DNA of 64,000 nucleotides from Sulfuricurvum sp. (GCA_024637295.1 JAGXFL010000001.1:1-64000); one strand, 5' to 3'; shown: positions 1-9,499, counted from the stretch's first letter. Numbers and translations are program-made. The notes: a model not told the origin generated them from the sequence alone.

Positions 1-81
1 TAGGTCGCCGCCTGGCCTCAGATTTACAACCCCCTTCTTCTTAACTTTTAATATCCCCTTTCTTTAATAATTTTAAACTGA

Positions 82-87
82 TATACT
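82..87 (+). promoter_or_regulatory. -10 box of the GNAT gene
   Basis: TATACT preceded by TGA lies 7 bases before the ATG at 95. Transcription should therefore start at or next to the start codon, giving a leaderless or nearly leaderless mRNA. No Shine-Dalgarno sequence is visible. The -35 region is only AT-rich, which is normal for the Campylobacterota housekeeping sigma factor. Confidence 0.5.
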
Positions 88-94
88 CCCATTC

Positions 95-595
95 ATGAAC
101 ACAACTTTATTTTTTCTCAGATCATCCGAACAAAAAATTGCGCATAATCTGTTCCCGTATGCTTTATCAATTGATAGTAATACAGATATTTATACGATGG
201 CTTACGGCCTTAAAAACACAGACTTAGGAATTTATTCACTAACAAACAATGTCGTCTCTGGCGCTGCGTGGATTCGTTTATTTAATGAATCAGATGGTGT
301 TGCCGCTTATGTTGATAATGTTACGCCTGTATTAACGTTAGCTATTCTTCCTGATATGAGGGGTAATGGTATTGGAACATTGATAATGAATCAGTTATTA
401 CAAGAGGCAGCTGTTGTGTATGAGAAGATAAGTGTTTTATCAAATAAAGACTCTGAAAGTTTTTATCAGAAGTTAGGTTTTTTTTCTTTAGATGATTCAG
501 AATCAAAAGATGTTTTTACAATGGTTAAGAAGCTTGAGAAGAAAGCAGTAATACGGCCAACGGATGGGTATGATCCGCGGCGTTGGATGGATTAA
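95..595 (+). CDS. GNAT family N-acetyltransferase
   Basis: 166-aa protein with the acetyl-CoA-binding signature of GNAT enzymes: the segment LAILPDMRGNGIGTLIM at about residues 88-104 contains the R-G-N-G-I-G pyrophosphate loop. A C-terminal SFYQKLGFF segment is the usual strand/helix that closes the fold. It should transfer an acetyl group from acetyl-CoA to an amine; the substrate cannot be read from the sequence. It stands alone, convergent with purL and only 4 bases from its end. The start is the first ATG, next to a TATACT box, and no ribosome binding site is seen. A ribosomal-protein acetyltransferase is possible but not shown. Confidence 0.75.
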   Translation: MNTTLFFLRSSEQKIAHNLFPYALSIDSNTDIYTMAYGLKNTDLGIYSLTNNVVSGAAWIRLFNESDGVAAYVDNVTPVLTLAILPDMRGNGIGTLIMNQLLQEAAVVYEKISVLSNKDSESFYQKLGFFSLDDSESKDVFTMVKKLEKKAVIRPTDGYDPRRWMD

Positions 596-599
596 GTGA

Positions 600-2810
600 C
601 TAAAGATCGCCCTCTATCACTTGTTTGAAGGTGTTGTAATAAACTGACTGCATAGAAGAGAGGTTCATAGTTACATCATTAACTCTAAAGGTGTCTCCAC
701 CTATTGTTCCTATTTTTTGAGATTTAAGGTCACCCAGCATTGCTTCAAATGCAGCACAATTTTCAGGAGCTACTTCGATCACTGCTCTTGACATGCTTTC
801 TGCAAAAATATCACGAGTATCAGCAACATTGATTGTAGCCTCGATACCTTTTCCACTGACGCACGCCATTTTGGCTAATGCTATTGCCACACCGCCTGAA
901 CTACAATCTTTTGCAGAGGCTAAAAGGCCTTTTTTATTTGCTTCGATGACGAGATTCCATAATGCACGTTCTGCTGTATAATCGATGCTTGGTATAGTTC
1001 CTGCAACGGTTGCATAAAGCTCTTTCATGTAAAGAGATCCACCAAATTCACTTTTGTTCTCGCCGATTAGATACAGGCTATTGCCTTCTTTTTGGAATGT
1101 TGAGAGCAATACTTTGTGCTGATCTTCATTCACCCCTACCATTGCAATTGCCGGTGTTGGAAATACTGATTTTCCATTGGTTTCATTGTAGAGAGAAACA
1201 TTTCCGCCGATGACAGGAGTGTTGAGTTCAAGACAAGCCTCTTTGATTCCAAGACATCCTTGTGCAAATTGCCACATCACTTCCGGATTTTCAGGGTTTC
1301 CATAGTTGAGACAATCGGTGATTGCTTTTGGTGTTGCTCCACTCATGGCAACATTACGGCCACTTTCGATAACGGCTGCAGCAGCTCCCGCTTTTGGATC
1401 AATATAGCAGTAGCGTACGTTACAGTCTGCACTCATAGCCAAAGCTGCACCCGTCTCTTTAATACGAATTACCGATGCGTCAAGCTCTCCACCTTTTTTG
1501 ACAGTGTTTGCTTGTACCATGGAATCGTATTGTTGATAGATCCATCCTTTATCGACCACTTCCATAGAAGCGATTAATTTTTCGAAAGCAGTCTGATTGT
1601 CAACGGTATCAAAGTCTGCCAAAGTGACATTCGCGATGGTATCCAAATAAGTTGGACGGCTCATTGGACGGTCTAAGATAGGAGCTTCTTCACTTACGGG
1701 ATCGACAGGTACTTCGGCACATTTTTCTCCATGCCAAAACAGTTCCATATTTCCAGTCGCAGTAACTTCACCGATGACGGCACAGTCAAGGTCCCATTTT
1801 TCAAAAATATCGATGATAGCTTGTTCAGTCCCTTTGCGTGCGCAGATAAGCATACGCTCTTGGGATTCTGAAAGCATGAATTCATACGGCATCATCCCTT
1901 CTTCACGAGCTGGGACTTTATCTAGATGCATGATCATTCCACTTCCTGAACGTCCTGCCATTTCAAATGAGCTGGATGTCAGACCTGCCGCACCCATATC
2001 TTGAATACCGACAACGTAATCGGTTTTGAAAAGTTCCAGACATGCTTCGAGAAGGAGTTTCTCGGTAAATGGATCACCCACTTGTACCGTAGGGCGAAGT
2101 CCTTTTGACTCTTCTGTAAAGCTGTCAGAACTCATAACGGCACCACCAAGTCCATCACGCCCTGTTTTGGATCCTACATAGATAACAGGGTTACCGATTC
2201 CCTCTGCACGACCGTAGAATATCTCATCGCTTTTCGCAAGACCAAGAGTAAAGGCATTGACGAGAATATTACCATTGTAACATTCATCAAAACTCGTCTC
2301 ACCACCGATAGTCGGAACCCCCATACAGTTACCGTATCCACCGATTCCAGCCACGACACCGCGTACTAAATAACGCTGATGAGCACTAATATCATCTTTG
2401 TTAAGCACATTCCCAAAACGAAGGGCATTGAGATTGGCAATAGGACGTGCCCCCATGGTAAAGACATCGCGCATGATTCCACCAACACCTGTAGCGGCGC
2501 CTTGATACGGTTCGATGAAACTAGGATGATTGTGGCTCTCCATTTTAAAAACTGCGGCATATCCGCCACCGATATCGATAACACCTGCGTTTTCACCGGG
2601 CCCTTGGATAACCCATGGAGCTTTAGTAGGAAAACCGTTTAAATGTTTTTTGGAAGATTTATAACTGCAGTGTTCACTCCACATCGCCGAAAAAATGCCG
2701 ATCTCAACAAGATTTGGCTCTCGTCCTAAAATTTTTTTAATATGAAGATAATCGTCATTGGATAGTTTGTGTTGTTTAAGTACGGTTTGGATGTTTTCGA
2801 GAGTGCTCAC
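600..2810 (-). CDS. purL: Phosphoribosylformylglycinamidine synthase subunit PurL
   Basis: 736-aa small-type PurL. It catalyses the ATP-dependent amidation of FGAR to FGAM, the fourth step of purine biosynthesis, in the cytoplasm with separate PurQ and PurS partners not present in this window. The N-terminal [18 protein letters not shown] motif (about residues 40-57), the MESHNHPS motif that binds nucleotide, and two duplicated AIRS-like halves (glycine-rich [11 protein letters not shown] and [12 protein letters not shown] segments) are clear. Length matches the family. The start is GTG at 2810 with AAGGA upstream. A -10 box at 2844-2849 suggests its own promoter downstream of the HDOD gene. 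Confidence 0.97.
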   Translation of the reverse strand: MSTLENIQTVLKQHKLSNDDYLHIKKILGREPNLVEIGIFSAMWSEHCSYKSSKKHLNGFPTKAPWVIQGPGENAGVIDIGGGYAAVFKMESHNHPSFIEPYQGAATGVGGIMRDVFTMGARPIANLNALRFGNVLNKDDISAHQRYLVRGVVAGIGGYGNCMGVPTIGGETSFDECYNGNILVNAFTLGLAKSDEIFYGRAEGIGNPVIYVGSKTGRDGLGGAVMSSDSFTEESKGLRPTVQVGDPFTEKLLLEACLELFKTDYVVGIQDMGAAGLTSSSFEMAGRSGSGMIMHLDKVPAREEGMMPYEFMLSESQERMLICARKGTEQAIIDIFEKWDLDCAVIGEVTATGNMELFWHGEKCAEVPVDPVSEEAPILDRPMSRPTYLDTIANVTLADFDTVDNQTAFEKLIASMEVVDKGWIYQQYDSMVQANTVKKGGELDASVIRIKETGAALAMSADCNVRYCYIDPKAGAAAAVIESGRNVAMSGATPKAITDCLNYGNPENPEVMWQFAQGCLGIKEACLELNTPVIGGNVSLYNETNGKSVFPTPAIAMVGVNEDQHKVLLSTFQKEGNSLYLIGENKSEFGGSLYMKELYATVAGTIPSIDYTAERALWNLVIEANKKGLLASAKDCSSGGVAIALAKMACVSGKGIEATINVADTRDIFAESMSRAVIEVAPENCAAFEAMLGDLKSQKIGTIGGDTFRVNDVTMNLSSMQSVYYNTFKQVIEGDL

Positions 2811-2843
2811 TGCGATTCCTTGAACAAATTAAAGATAGTCGCG

Positions 2844-2849
2844 ATTATA
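2844..2849 (-). promoter_or_regulatory. -10 box upstream of purL
   Basis: A perfect TATAAT on the minus strand lies about 34 bases before the purL GTG, between purL and the HDOD gene. It gives purL a promoter independent of the greA-HDOD transcript. No purine riboswitch-like structure was recognised in the short leader. Confidence 0.55.
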
Positions 2850-2894
2850 CCAAAAGGGGTCCGTCTCCTCTCTTAAAAGAAAAGGAAAATTGCG

Positions 2895-4133
2895 TTAAAA
2901 GTGGTTTTGTAGCATTGCATCAAATGCGTTGACTTTCTCCATAGCTTTTATAATGAGTGCATTCATCTGTTCGAGATTGATATGGTAGCGTTCAATAAAA
3001 GGCAGGAGGGAGTTATTGTCCATATTCTCAATATGGCGTGTCATTGTTAAAAGTTGCCCCCATTTGCCTTGCGCTTCAAACATAGCCTCTTCAATCTCAG
3101 CAGAAACATGAAGTTTGTGTAAAAACTCTCGATGGTCAATGTTCAACAAGAGGTGTATCAAGGATAGCATTCCGACTAAATAGGCGGTATCTAACTCTGA
3201 TCGTGTGTAGTTAGGTGTACTTAGTTTTAAGAGTCCTGTGACGATCTCTGTTCGATTAATGACCATCAACAATAAAGGATGATTGGTCTGAGTATCTGAT
3301 TTATGAGAAACGAGCATCAATAACAGCCAATTAGCCAATGCATCGCGTCCTACAAGGGTGATGACTTGCCGTATGGATTTGATGGAAGTTGTAAATGAAA
3401 AGAAAGATGAATTGATAAACTGTAACAAGTGAAGCAACAGGGCATGGCTTTGTTCTAATGTTTTAACAATGTCACCTACATCAGCATCGCTGCGTAGAAG
3501 ATTCCATACTTGTAAAATTTGTTCTTGAGGCATAGAGAGCGACTCATGTTCTATGGTATGGGGTCGCTTAATATAATAGCCTTGAAAATAATCAATATCA
3601 TATTTTTTAAATTGCTCAAATATTTCTTGCGTTTCAACTTTGATAGCGATGAGTTTTTGATGCATGCTTTTTAAGTGCTTATAGACATCCTCTCCATACT
3701 CGTTAATATTACGGAGTGCATCGATGCGTATATAATCCAACCATGGGTGAAGAAATTCAATTTGCTTAACTGTTTGGGTATTTAGTACGCAATTATTTAT
3801 ACCAAATCGATATCCTTTGTCATGTAATCGTTGAAGAACATCGGGCAAATCGGGATGAAAAAGGGATGATTCTAGAATCATAAGAATAAAATGCTCTTTG
3901 GGGATGGTTAAAAGAATATCACTTTTCAAAAATTGGATATCAATTTTTAAAAATCCCAAATATCCGCCAAGTACATTTTCGAGTCCAAAACTATTAAGAA
4001 TACGTTCGATAACTGAAGCTGAAATTGAGATATCAGAAGAGTCGGATTCCAATGATTCATCACGGAAGAGAATATCATATCCCATGATTTTATAGCGTGA
4101 ATCACTGATGGGTTGACGACCGATTAAACTCAT
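2895..4133 (-). CDS. HDOD domain protein with degenerate EAL-like N-terminus (YuxH type)
   Basis: 412-aa signalling protein. Residues 1-200 resemble an EAL domain (IGRQPISDSRYKIMGYDIL at the start, a YFQGYYIKRP segment near residue 188), but the catalytic EAL glutamate motif is replaced by DILFRD, so c-di-GMP hydrolysis is unlikely. Residues about 200-400 form an HDOD domain (DIVKTLEQSHALLLHLLQFI, then SIRQVITLVGRDALANWLLL). This combination is known as the YuxH/CdgJ type, associated in other bacteria with motility and second-messenger signalling. It begins 9 bases after greA, so it is probably co-transcribed with it. The exact signal is unknown. Confidence 0.85.
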   Translation of the reverse strand: MSLIGRQPISDSRYKIMGYDILFRDESLESDSSDISISASVIERILNSFGLENVLGGYLGFLKIDIQFLKSDILLTIPKEHFILMILESSLFHPDLPDVLQRLHDKGYRFGINNCVLNTQTVKQIEFLHPWLDYIRIDALRNINEYGEDVYKHLKSMHQKLIAIKVETQEIFEQFKKYDIDYFQGYYIKRPHTIEHESLSMPQEQILQVWNLLRSDADVGDIVKTLEQSHALLLHLLQFINSSFFSFTTSIKSIRQVITLVGRDALANWLLLMLVSHKSDTQTNHPLLLMVINRTEIVTGLLKLSTPNYTRSELDTAYLVGMLSLIHLLLNIDHREFLHKLHVSAEIEEAMFEAQGKWGQLLTMTRHIENMDNNSLLPFIERYHINLEQMNALIIKAMEKVNAFDAMLQNHF

Positions 4134-4142
4134 GAGCCCTCC

Positions 4143-4670
4143 TTAATGAAAACCATAATGCGATTCATCACGATGGATTTTTTTGAGAGTGAAAAGATCA
4201 ATATAGGTGATAGAGTCTACTTCAAAATATTTTTTCCCATGAGGTAATACAACAGAAAATTCGTCTCCTTCTTCTTTACCAAAAAGTGCACGAGCCAGTG
4301 GAGAGTGAACTGAGATTAGACCGTTTTCTGGTTCACTTTCGAGTGTACCGCAAATGGTATAGGTAAAAGACTCATTGGTGTCTTGATCGATAATGTGTAT
4401 TGTTGCCCCGAAATGTGCACGGTTATGATCCAATGTTGAAGGATCAATTATCTGAGCTTTTTGAACCATTGAATTAAGATAGAAAAGACGTTTGTCGATG
4501 TGTCTGAGTTTTTCTTTTGCTGCATGATATTCGGCGTTTTCGCTTCGATCCCCCAGCTCCGCCGCACGCTGTTTTTCGACATTTACACGAGGTTTTTCGA
4601 CATCTTTGAGGTATTTGAACTCTTTGAGGAGTTCATCGTATCCTCTCGGAGTCATGGGTTCAGTGGACAT
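4143..4670 (-). CDS. greA: Transcription elongation factor GreA/GreB family
   Basis: About 175 aa. It rescues backtracked RNA polymerase by stimulating transcript cleavage through the secondary channel. The N-terminal coiled coil carries the diagnostic GDRSENAEYHAAKEKL segment with the acidic tip residues. The C-terminal FKBP-like domain contains SPLARALFGKEEGDEFSV. The frame can be opened from a TTG at 4682, but the ATG at 4670 lies immediately after the upstream gene's stop codon and matches the usual GreA start, so translational coupling is likely. It is somewhat longer than typical GreA (about 158-164 aa), with a C-terminal extension. GreA versus GreB cannot be decided firmly by eye. Confidence 0.9.
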   Translation of the reverse strand: MSTEPMTPRGYDELLKEFKYLKDVEKPRVNVEKQRAAELGDRSENAEYHAAKEKLRHIDKRLFYLNSMVQKAQIIDPSTLDHNRAHFGATIHIIDQDTNESFTYTICGTLESEPENGLISVHSPLARALFGKEEGDEFSVVLPHGKKYFEVDSITYIDLFTLKKIHRDESHYGFH

Positions 4671-4671
4671 A

Positions 4672-4998
4672 TTATTTTTCAAAACCTAGGATGTAGTAGG
4701 TTGGTTTTCCGTCTACTTTCTGAATCTCAACTTTGTATTTTTCACAAAAATGGTTGATTTTTTCTTTTGCTTCAGATTGACTTATATCACTTGTCGCATC
4801 AATTTTTATTTTAAAATAGTCGTTGCTGTTCGAGAGGGATACGTAAGATTCACTTGTCTTTAGCGTCTCATGGAGGTCCATAATATGTTTGATTATTTTT
4901 TCATATCCGTGTGTATTTTTTTCAATATTTTCCAATTGCACTAAAAGTGCTTCGTTGGGGATTAGTCCCAGTTGATTTAAAATTGCGTCGTGTGTCAT
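4672..4998 (-). CDS. Hypothetical protein upstream of greA
   Basis: 108-aa protein I do not recognise. It has no membrane segment or signal peptide and is rich in charged residues. The first half looks helical; the second half (DYFKIKIDATSDISQSEAKE, then VDGKPTYYILGFEK) looks like a small alpha/beta unit. Its stop codon abuts the greA ATG, so it is the first gene of a greA-HDOD operon and may be translationally coupled to it. It is divergent from the RNase R gene at 5071. Reality as a gene is supported by the tight spacing and good amino-acid composition. Confidence 0.7.
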   Translation of the reverse strand: MTHDAILNQLGLIPNEALLVQLENIEKNTHGYEKIIKHIMDLHETLKTSESYVSLSNSNDYFKIKIDATSDISQSEAKEKINHFCEKYKVEIQKVDGKPTYYILGFEK

Positions 4999-5058
4999 GC
5001 GTGAAAATTCCTTCTCTTAAAATATAAGGATTATTCTACCATAGAAGGATAGATAGAC

Positions 5059-5064
5059 TATAAT
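5059..5064 (+). promoter_or_regulatory. -10 box of the RNase R gene
   Basis: TATAAT is followed by six bases and then the ATG at 5071. The expected transcription start falls on the A of the start codon or one base before it, so the message would be leaderless. No Shine-Dalgarno sequence is present. Confidence 0.6.
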
Positions 5065-5070
5065 AACTCT

Positions 5071-7020
5071 ATGAAATCACTCTTAATTCGTCTTACCCAT
5101 GGCCTTTATGATCAGGACATTGCTCCTGAAGAACGTGAGCTGGTAGCTCAATGGCAGGATATGAAACTGTTGACGCTAACAGATCATAAGTATCAGTTCT
5201 CGACACAGTATCGCGCAGGTATTATCAGTTTGGCCCAAACTTCCGGTGCTTATTTACAGACGATTGGCGAAAGTATCCGTGATCATTTTATTGATGCGGC
5301 ACATCTAATGAACGCTAAAAATGGGGATTTGGTCATTGCGCAGCGGTTACTTGGTAAAAGAGGAGGACCAAGTGCGAAGGTCATTCTCGTCGTTGGGAGA
5401 AGTGAGACATTCAGTGTTGCCATTTTGGTATCTAAAAACGGGACACTTGTTTTGCAGGATATTCGGACACAACAGTCGGTTGGATTTACCCTCTCCGATT
5501 TACCTGAAGCCCGCGAAGGGTCTGTCTATCAGATCAACAATCAGACCAATACGGTTATGGCATATCTGGGTAATATAAGTGACCCAAAAGTGGACGAAAA
5601 GATCGTTCTTGCTCTCTATAACAAACACGACAACTTTGAAGAAGATGTTTTGGAGATGGCGGCATCATTCCCAAAAGTTGTGGACGCCTCTCTTTATCCT
5701 CATCGTCGTGATCTGCGTCATCTGCCATTTTGTACGATCGATCCTGTGACGGCAAAAGATTTTGATGACGCAATCTATTATATTCCACAGACCAATACAC
5801 TGTATGTCGCGATTGCCGATGTCAGCGAATACGTAAAACCGTTTGGTGCTATCGATGCAGAAGCGATTTATCGTAGTTTTTCGATCTATTTACCTCATCG
5901 ATCTATTCCGATGCTGCCGCGAGAGTTGAGTGAAACGCTGTGCTCTCTTCAACCGTTGGTTGATCGTTTGGCATATACTTTTGAGCTAAAGATCAACTCC
6001 ACAACATTTGAAGTTGACTCTTTTGAACTTTATGAGGCACTTATCCATTCACATCGACGATTTACCTATGAAGATATTGATGCATTCTTGGAAGGGAATC
6101 TTGAAGCTACGAATGAAAAAGAAGCGCTTGTTCTTGCTTATATTCCTGCCCTCAATGAACTGACGGGAAAACTGCGTGATGAACGGTATAAAAAAGGGTA
6201 TCACTTCCGTTCAAGTGAACTTGAAATGCGTATTGATGAAGAGGGTAATATCACTAAAACGGAGTTTGCGATTGAGACTCCATCGCATGGTTTGATCGAG
6301 GACTGTATGCTGTTGGCAAACAAAGCAGCGGCTTCCATGTATGAGAGAGGTGTCTTCCGTATCCATGAGTCTCCAAGTGCTATGAAGCTTCAGTCTTTGT
6401 ATCAAGAGTTAGCTAGTATCGGTATTTTCGTCGAATTTCAAGGATCGATTAAAGATACGATTACCGCAATCCAAGCGGAAGCCGAAAAACGAGAACTCAT
6501 CAGTGAAGTGGATACGTTGATCATCCGTGCTCAGATGCAAGCACGCTATGCTCCTTATAATATGGGGCATTTTGGTTTGGGATTTGATCACTATACCCAT
6601 TTTACTTCCCCGATACGTCGATACAGCGACCTTATCGTTCATCGTCTACTTAAAGCAATTAAGGCGGGGGATACAGAAGAGGGCTCTTATGTATTGCGCA
6701 ACATTGAGTCTTTGTGTACCTCCATCAGCGAAAAAGAGCGCGAAGCCAGCGATATAGAGATTCGATTCCAAGAGCGTAAATTCGCACGCTGGGCTCATAC
6801 GGTTATCGGGCAAAGCTTCAAAGCCCGTGTCATGCGAGCAGAAGATCAGATCATTGCGGAAATTCATGATGAGATAACGGGTGCAAAAGTAAGCGTCAGC
6901 TCACAGTTTGGACTTATGCTCTTCGATGATATCATCGTAAAAATTGAGACTTCCGACCTTGCCACAGCAAAAATTACGGGTTCTTTTGTAAGCCGTGTCG
7001 AAAAGGAAACGGATGAATAG
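5071..7020 (+). CDS. rnr: Ribonuclease R family 3'-5' exoribonuclease
   Basis: 649-aa RNase II/R family exonuclease that degrades structured RNA processively from the 3' end in the cytoplasm. The RNB catalytic domain starts near residue 210 with TIDPVTAKDFDDAIYY, holding the metal-binding aspartates, and ends with FDHYTHFTSPIRRYSDLIVH, the family signature. An N-terminal cold-shock-like region and a short C-terminal S1-like segment (about residues 585-645) flank it. It is shorter than E. coli RNase R (about 810 aa), as is usual in Campylobacterota. Its stop overlaps the start of holA by 8 bases, so the two form an operon. Confidence 0.93.
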   Translation: MKSLLIRLTHGLYDQDIAPEERELVAQWQDMKLLTLTDHKYQFSTQYRAGIISLAQTSGAYLQTIGESIRDHFIDAAHLMNAKNGDLVIAQRLLGKRGGPSAKVILVVGRSETFSVAILVSKNGTLVLQDIRTQQSVGFTLSDLPEAREGSVYQINNQTNTVMAYLGNISDPKVDEKIVLALYNKHDNFEEDVLEMAASFPKVVDASLYPHRRDLRHLPFCTIDPVTAKDFDDAIYYIPQTNTLYVAIADVSEYVKPFGAIDAEAIYRSFSIYLPHRSIPMLPRELSETLCSLQPLVDRLAYTFELKINSTTFEVDSFELYEALIHSHRRFTYEDIDAFLEGNLEATNEKEALVLAYIPALNELTGKLRDERYKKGYHFRSSELEMRIDEEGNITKTEFAIETPSHGLIEDCMLLANKAAASMYERGVFRIHESPSAMKLQSLYQELASIGIFVEFQGSIKDTITAIQAEAEKRELISEVDTLIIRAQMQARYAPYNMGHFGLGFDHYTHFTSPIRRYSDLIVHRLLKAIKAGDTEEGSYVLRNIESLCTSISEKEREASDIEIRFQERKFARWAHTVIGQSFKARVMRAEDQIIAEIHDEITGAKVSVSSQFGLMLFDDIIVKIETSDLATAKITGSFVSRVEKETDE

Positions 7021-7978
7021 ACAAGAGCTAGACCGCCATCTTCAAAACAATTCTGCACCGCGAGCGATGGCTCTTTTTGGAGAGAGTCATTTTCTGATTG
7101 ATCGGTACGCTGCTAAATTGGCAAAAATAGAAGGTGCTTCGGTCCTGAGTCTTTATCATGACGAATACGATTTCAACACAGCAAAAGCGCATCTTTCGCA
7201 AGGCTCATTGTTCGGAGATCAAAATCTGCTGATAGTTAAACACGAGAAAAAGCTCCCAAAGGCTGAACTGGATACCCTCATAGAGCTGGTCGGAAAAAAT
7301 GAGGACAATACGTTCATCTACTGTTATATGGGAGAGGATGTAAAAGGTGCGGATACCGCATTCAAAGGTTCCCATGCTGGTTCGGTTCGTTTTTTTAACC
7401 CTTATGCTAATGAGGCACGTGCGATTATCCTTCAAGAAGCCAAAGAGATTGGATTGCATCTTGATTCACAAGCAGCATTTCATTTACTTGAAATGCAAAA
7501 TAACGATCTTTCGTTGGCATGTAATGAACTTTCAAAACTTTTTATTTTAAATAAAACAATTACAATGAAAGAGATCGATGAGCATGTATTTGGTCTTAGT
7601 GAAATAAAAATCGATCATTTCATAACTCAAGTCATCGAAAAAAGAGAGTTTCTCCCCTCTTTACAGCATTTATTGGAATCAGGAGAAGATGAGATTCGAC
7701 TCCTTACGGGAATTAGTGCTTTTCTGACACAGCTCTATTTATTTAATAGTGCTATCAAGATTCATGGTGTCGCTGATTCAGCACTCGTATTGGGGTATAA
7801 ACTTCCCGGATTTATTGAAAAGGAGCGTGCGGCACTTTCCATCAAAATCACACCTGATGCGTATAAAAAAGGGTTAAACCTGTTATTGGATACCGAACTA
7901 AAAATGAAATCGGTGGGCTCTCCGGATCAAGAGGCACTGTTGCTTTCATCATTGCTCAAGCTACAAAGCCTCATTTAG
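7013..7978 (+). CDS. holA: DNA polymerase III delta subunit
   Basis: About 321 aa. HolA opens the beta sliding clamp as part of the clamp loader. The N-terminal region reads RAMALFGESHFLIDRYAAKL, typical of the delta subunit. The middle has LSLACNELSKL, and the C-terminal helical collar follows to SPDQEALLLSSLLKLQ. I chose the ATG at 7013, which overlaps the upstream stop codon, over a GTG at 6995 that would extend six residues into the exonuclease gene. It is co-transcribed with rnr and followed by the rpsF promoter. Confidence 0.9.
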   Translation: MNRQELDRHLQNNSAPRAMALFGESHFLIDRYAAKLAKIEGASVLSLYHDEYDFNTAKAHLSQGSLFGDQNLLIVKHEKKLPKAELDTLIELVGKNEDNTFIYCYMGEDVKGADTAFKGSHAGSVRFFNPYANEARAIILQEAKEIGLHLDSQAAFHLLEMQNNDLSLACNELSKLFILNKTITMKEIDEHVFGLSEIKIDHFITQVIEKREFLPSLQHLLESGEDEIRLLTGISAFLTQLYLFNSAIKIHGVADSALVLGYKLPGFIEKERAALSIKITPDAYKKGLNLLLDTELKMKSVGSPDQEALLLSSLLKLQSLI

Positions 7979-8006
7979 ATAAAACTTATATTAAGTAAAT
8001 TTTTAG

Positions 8007-8095
8007 TATAATCCGCGCGTTCCTTGCTCTTTGCAACACGACTGTCGTGCTGTATAACAACCATAAGGGGCGAACACCATAAGGAGACATACGCT
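8007..8095 (+). promoter_or_regulatory. Promoter and 5' leader of the rpsF operon
   Basis: TATAAT at 8007-8012 is followed by a leader of about 75 bases. It contains a hairpin with CACGAC/GTCGTG arms near 8038-8050 and a G-rich stretch near 8067, before AAGGAG and the rpsF ATG at 8096. Many bacteria regulate rpsF-rpsR by binding of the S6:S18 complex to the leader. Whether this leader has that motif cannot be decided by eye. Confidence 0.45.
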
Positions 8096-8488
8096 ATGAG
8101 ACATTACGAAAACTTAGTAATCGTAAAACCTACTCTAACTGAAGAAGAAATCAAAAACACCCTCGCGATCGTCGAAGAGTTTATCACATCAAACGGTGGT
8201 GAAATCATTGCACGTGACCCAATGGGTATGAAAAAATTGGCTTACCCGATCGAGAAAAACGCTCGTGGTTATTTTTACGTAATCTATTACAAAATTGCAC
8301 CTTCAGCAATTAGTGAAATTGAGCGTCGTTTCCGTATCAACGAGGAAATTTTACGTTTCGTAACAATGAAATACGATACAAAACGTGAGATTAAAGCATG
8401 GAATGATATGGTTGAGAAAACTAAAAAAGTCGCTCCTACTGCTCCTGCCGCTGTTGTTGCTGAGAAAACAGAAGAAGTAGCTTCTTAA
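8096..8488 (+). CDS. rpsF: 30S ribosomal protein S6
   Basis: 130 aa. S6 binds S18 and 16S rRNA on the platform of the small subunit. The start MRHYENLVIVKPTLTEEEI and the RDPMGMKKLAYPIEKNARGY segment are diagnostic. The C-terminus is an Ala/Thr/Glu-rich tail (TAPAAVVAEKTEEVAS). The frame is open from 8024, but the ATG at 8096 has an AAGGAG site and matches the family start; the upstream part is leader RNA. It is the first gene of the rpsF-ssb-rpsR operon, with 16 bases before ssb. Confidence 0.97.
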   Translation: MRHYENLVIVKPTLTEEEIKNTLAIVEEFITSNGGEIIARDPMGMKKLAYPIEKNARGYFYVIYYKIAPSAISEIERRFRINEEILRFVTMKYDTKREIKAWNDMVEKTKKVAPTAPAAVVAEKTEEVAS

Positions 8489-8504
8489 GCCCTAAGGAAA
8501 ACAC

Positions 8505-9017
8505 ATGTTTAATAAAGTAATTTTGGTTGGAAATTTAACGCGCGATATCGAGCTTCGATATTCGCAAAACGGTTCTGCGATTGCAAATACTGCGATTGCT
8601 ACGAGCCGTAAGTTTACTGTGAACGGCGAGAAAAAAGAAGAAACATGTTTTGTGGACATCACTTTTTTCGGACGTTCAGGTGAGGTTGCCAATCAATACC
8701 TTCGCAAGGGTTCTAAAATCCTTGTAGAAGGAAGATTACAGTTTGAACAATGGGTTGACAAGACAAGCGGACAAAAGCGCTCTAAGCACTCCGTTATCGT
8801 TGAAACGATGCAAATGCTCGATTCACGTGGCGGCGAAGCCTCTCAGGGTGGTTACAATGAATACAGTGATGCCGGAAGTAGTCAAGGCGGGGGTTATGAT
8901 GCTCCACAGCCAAAAGCTTACAACCAAGCACCTGCATACAGCAAGCCATCTCCGGTTAGAATGCCGGAAAACAATCTTCCAGAGATTGATATTAACGAAG
9001 ACGAAATTCCGTTTTAA
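8505..9017 (+). CDS. ssb: Single-stranded DNA-binding protein
   Basis: 170 aa. SSB coats single-stranded DNA during replication and repair. The OB fold occupies about residues 1-105 (MFNKVILVGNLTRDIELRY at the start, FVDITFFGRSGEVANQYLRKG in the middle). It is followed by a Gly/Gln/Tyr/Pro-rich disordered linker. The conserved acidic tip ends in DEIPF, which recruits partner proteins. An AAGGAAA site precedes the ATG. Placement between rpsF and rpsR is a common bacterial arrangement. Confidence 0.97.
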   Translation: MFNKVILVGNLTRDIELRYSQNGSAIANTAIATSRKFTVNGEKKEETCFVDITFFGRSGEVANQYLRKGSKILVEGRLQFEQWVDKTSGQKRSKHSVIVETMQMLDSRGGEASQGGYNEYSDAGSSQGGGYDAPQPKAYNQAPAYSKPSPVRMPENNLPEIDINEDEIPF

Positions 9018-9038
9018 CGAAAGCACAAGGATAGAACC

Positions 9039-9299
9039 ATGTCAGAAAAAAGAAAATACAAAAAACGGTTTTGCAAATATTGCGAACAAAAAGTAGATTT
9101 CATTGATTACAAAGATGTATCATCATTGAAATATTCGCTCTCTGAGCGTTTTAAAATCATGCCTCGTCGTCTTACAGGTAACTGTAAGCGTCACCAAGAC
9201 ATGGTTACCATTTCAATCAAACAGTCTCGTGCTGCTGCATTGATCCCGTACACTGTATCACGTAAAGTGATCGCAGGTGCACCATTCGACGAGCGTTAA
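9039..9299 (+). CDS. rpsR: 30S ribosomal protein S18
   Basis: 86 aa. S18 pairs with S6 on the 30S platform. The [19 protein letters not shown] segment near the start and [21 protein letters not shown] in the middle are S18 hallmarks. Four cysteines (two in the CKYC-like N-terminal motif) make it look like a zinc-binding (C+) form. It is the last gene of the rpsF-ssb-rpsR operon and is followed by a hairpin terminator. Confidence 0.97.
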   Translation: MSEKRKYKKRFCKYCEQKVDFIDYKDVSSLKYSLSERFKIMPRRLTGNCKRHQDMVTISIKQSRAAALIPYTVSRKVIAGAPFDER

Positions 9300-9306
9300 T
9301 CGCTCT

Positions 9307-9335
9307 TTTGCCGGCATAGTCCGGCAAACCTTTCC
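9307..9335 (+). terminator. Rho-independent terminator after rpsR
   Basis: A perfect 8-bp stem, TTTGCCGG (9307-9314) with CCGGCAAA (9321-9328), encloses a 6-base loop and is followed by a pyrimidine-rich tail. It lies 7 bases after the rpsR stop codon. Confidence 0.75.
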
Positions 9336-9403
9336 TCTTTACTTTTTCCCTCTCTTAAAACTCAAAATGTCACCATCGGAATAGTTTTTGCTTTGTATTT
9401 ATT

Positions 9404-9499
9404 ATGAGAAAATTATTACGTAAACTTTTTCGCAGACGTTCTTCAGTGCGTTCTTGTGACTATTACATCACCAATTTAAAGTATCACAGCGGAGAATAA
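9404..9499 (+). other. Possible 31-codon ORF in the rpsR-murA gap
   Basis: The 245-base gap between rpsR and murA contains an ATG-to-TAA frame for a 31-residue, very basic peptide beginning MRKLLRKLFRRRSS. No convincing ribosome binding site or promoter is visible, so it may be chance. The rest of the gap holds the rpsR terminator and a hairpin at the murA end. Confidence 0.2.

Noticed and set aside
8024-8095. N-terminal extension of rpsF
   Set aside because: S6 starts at MRHYEN with an AAGGAG site; the upstream codons are leader RNA.
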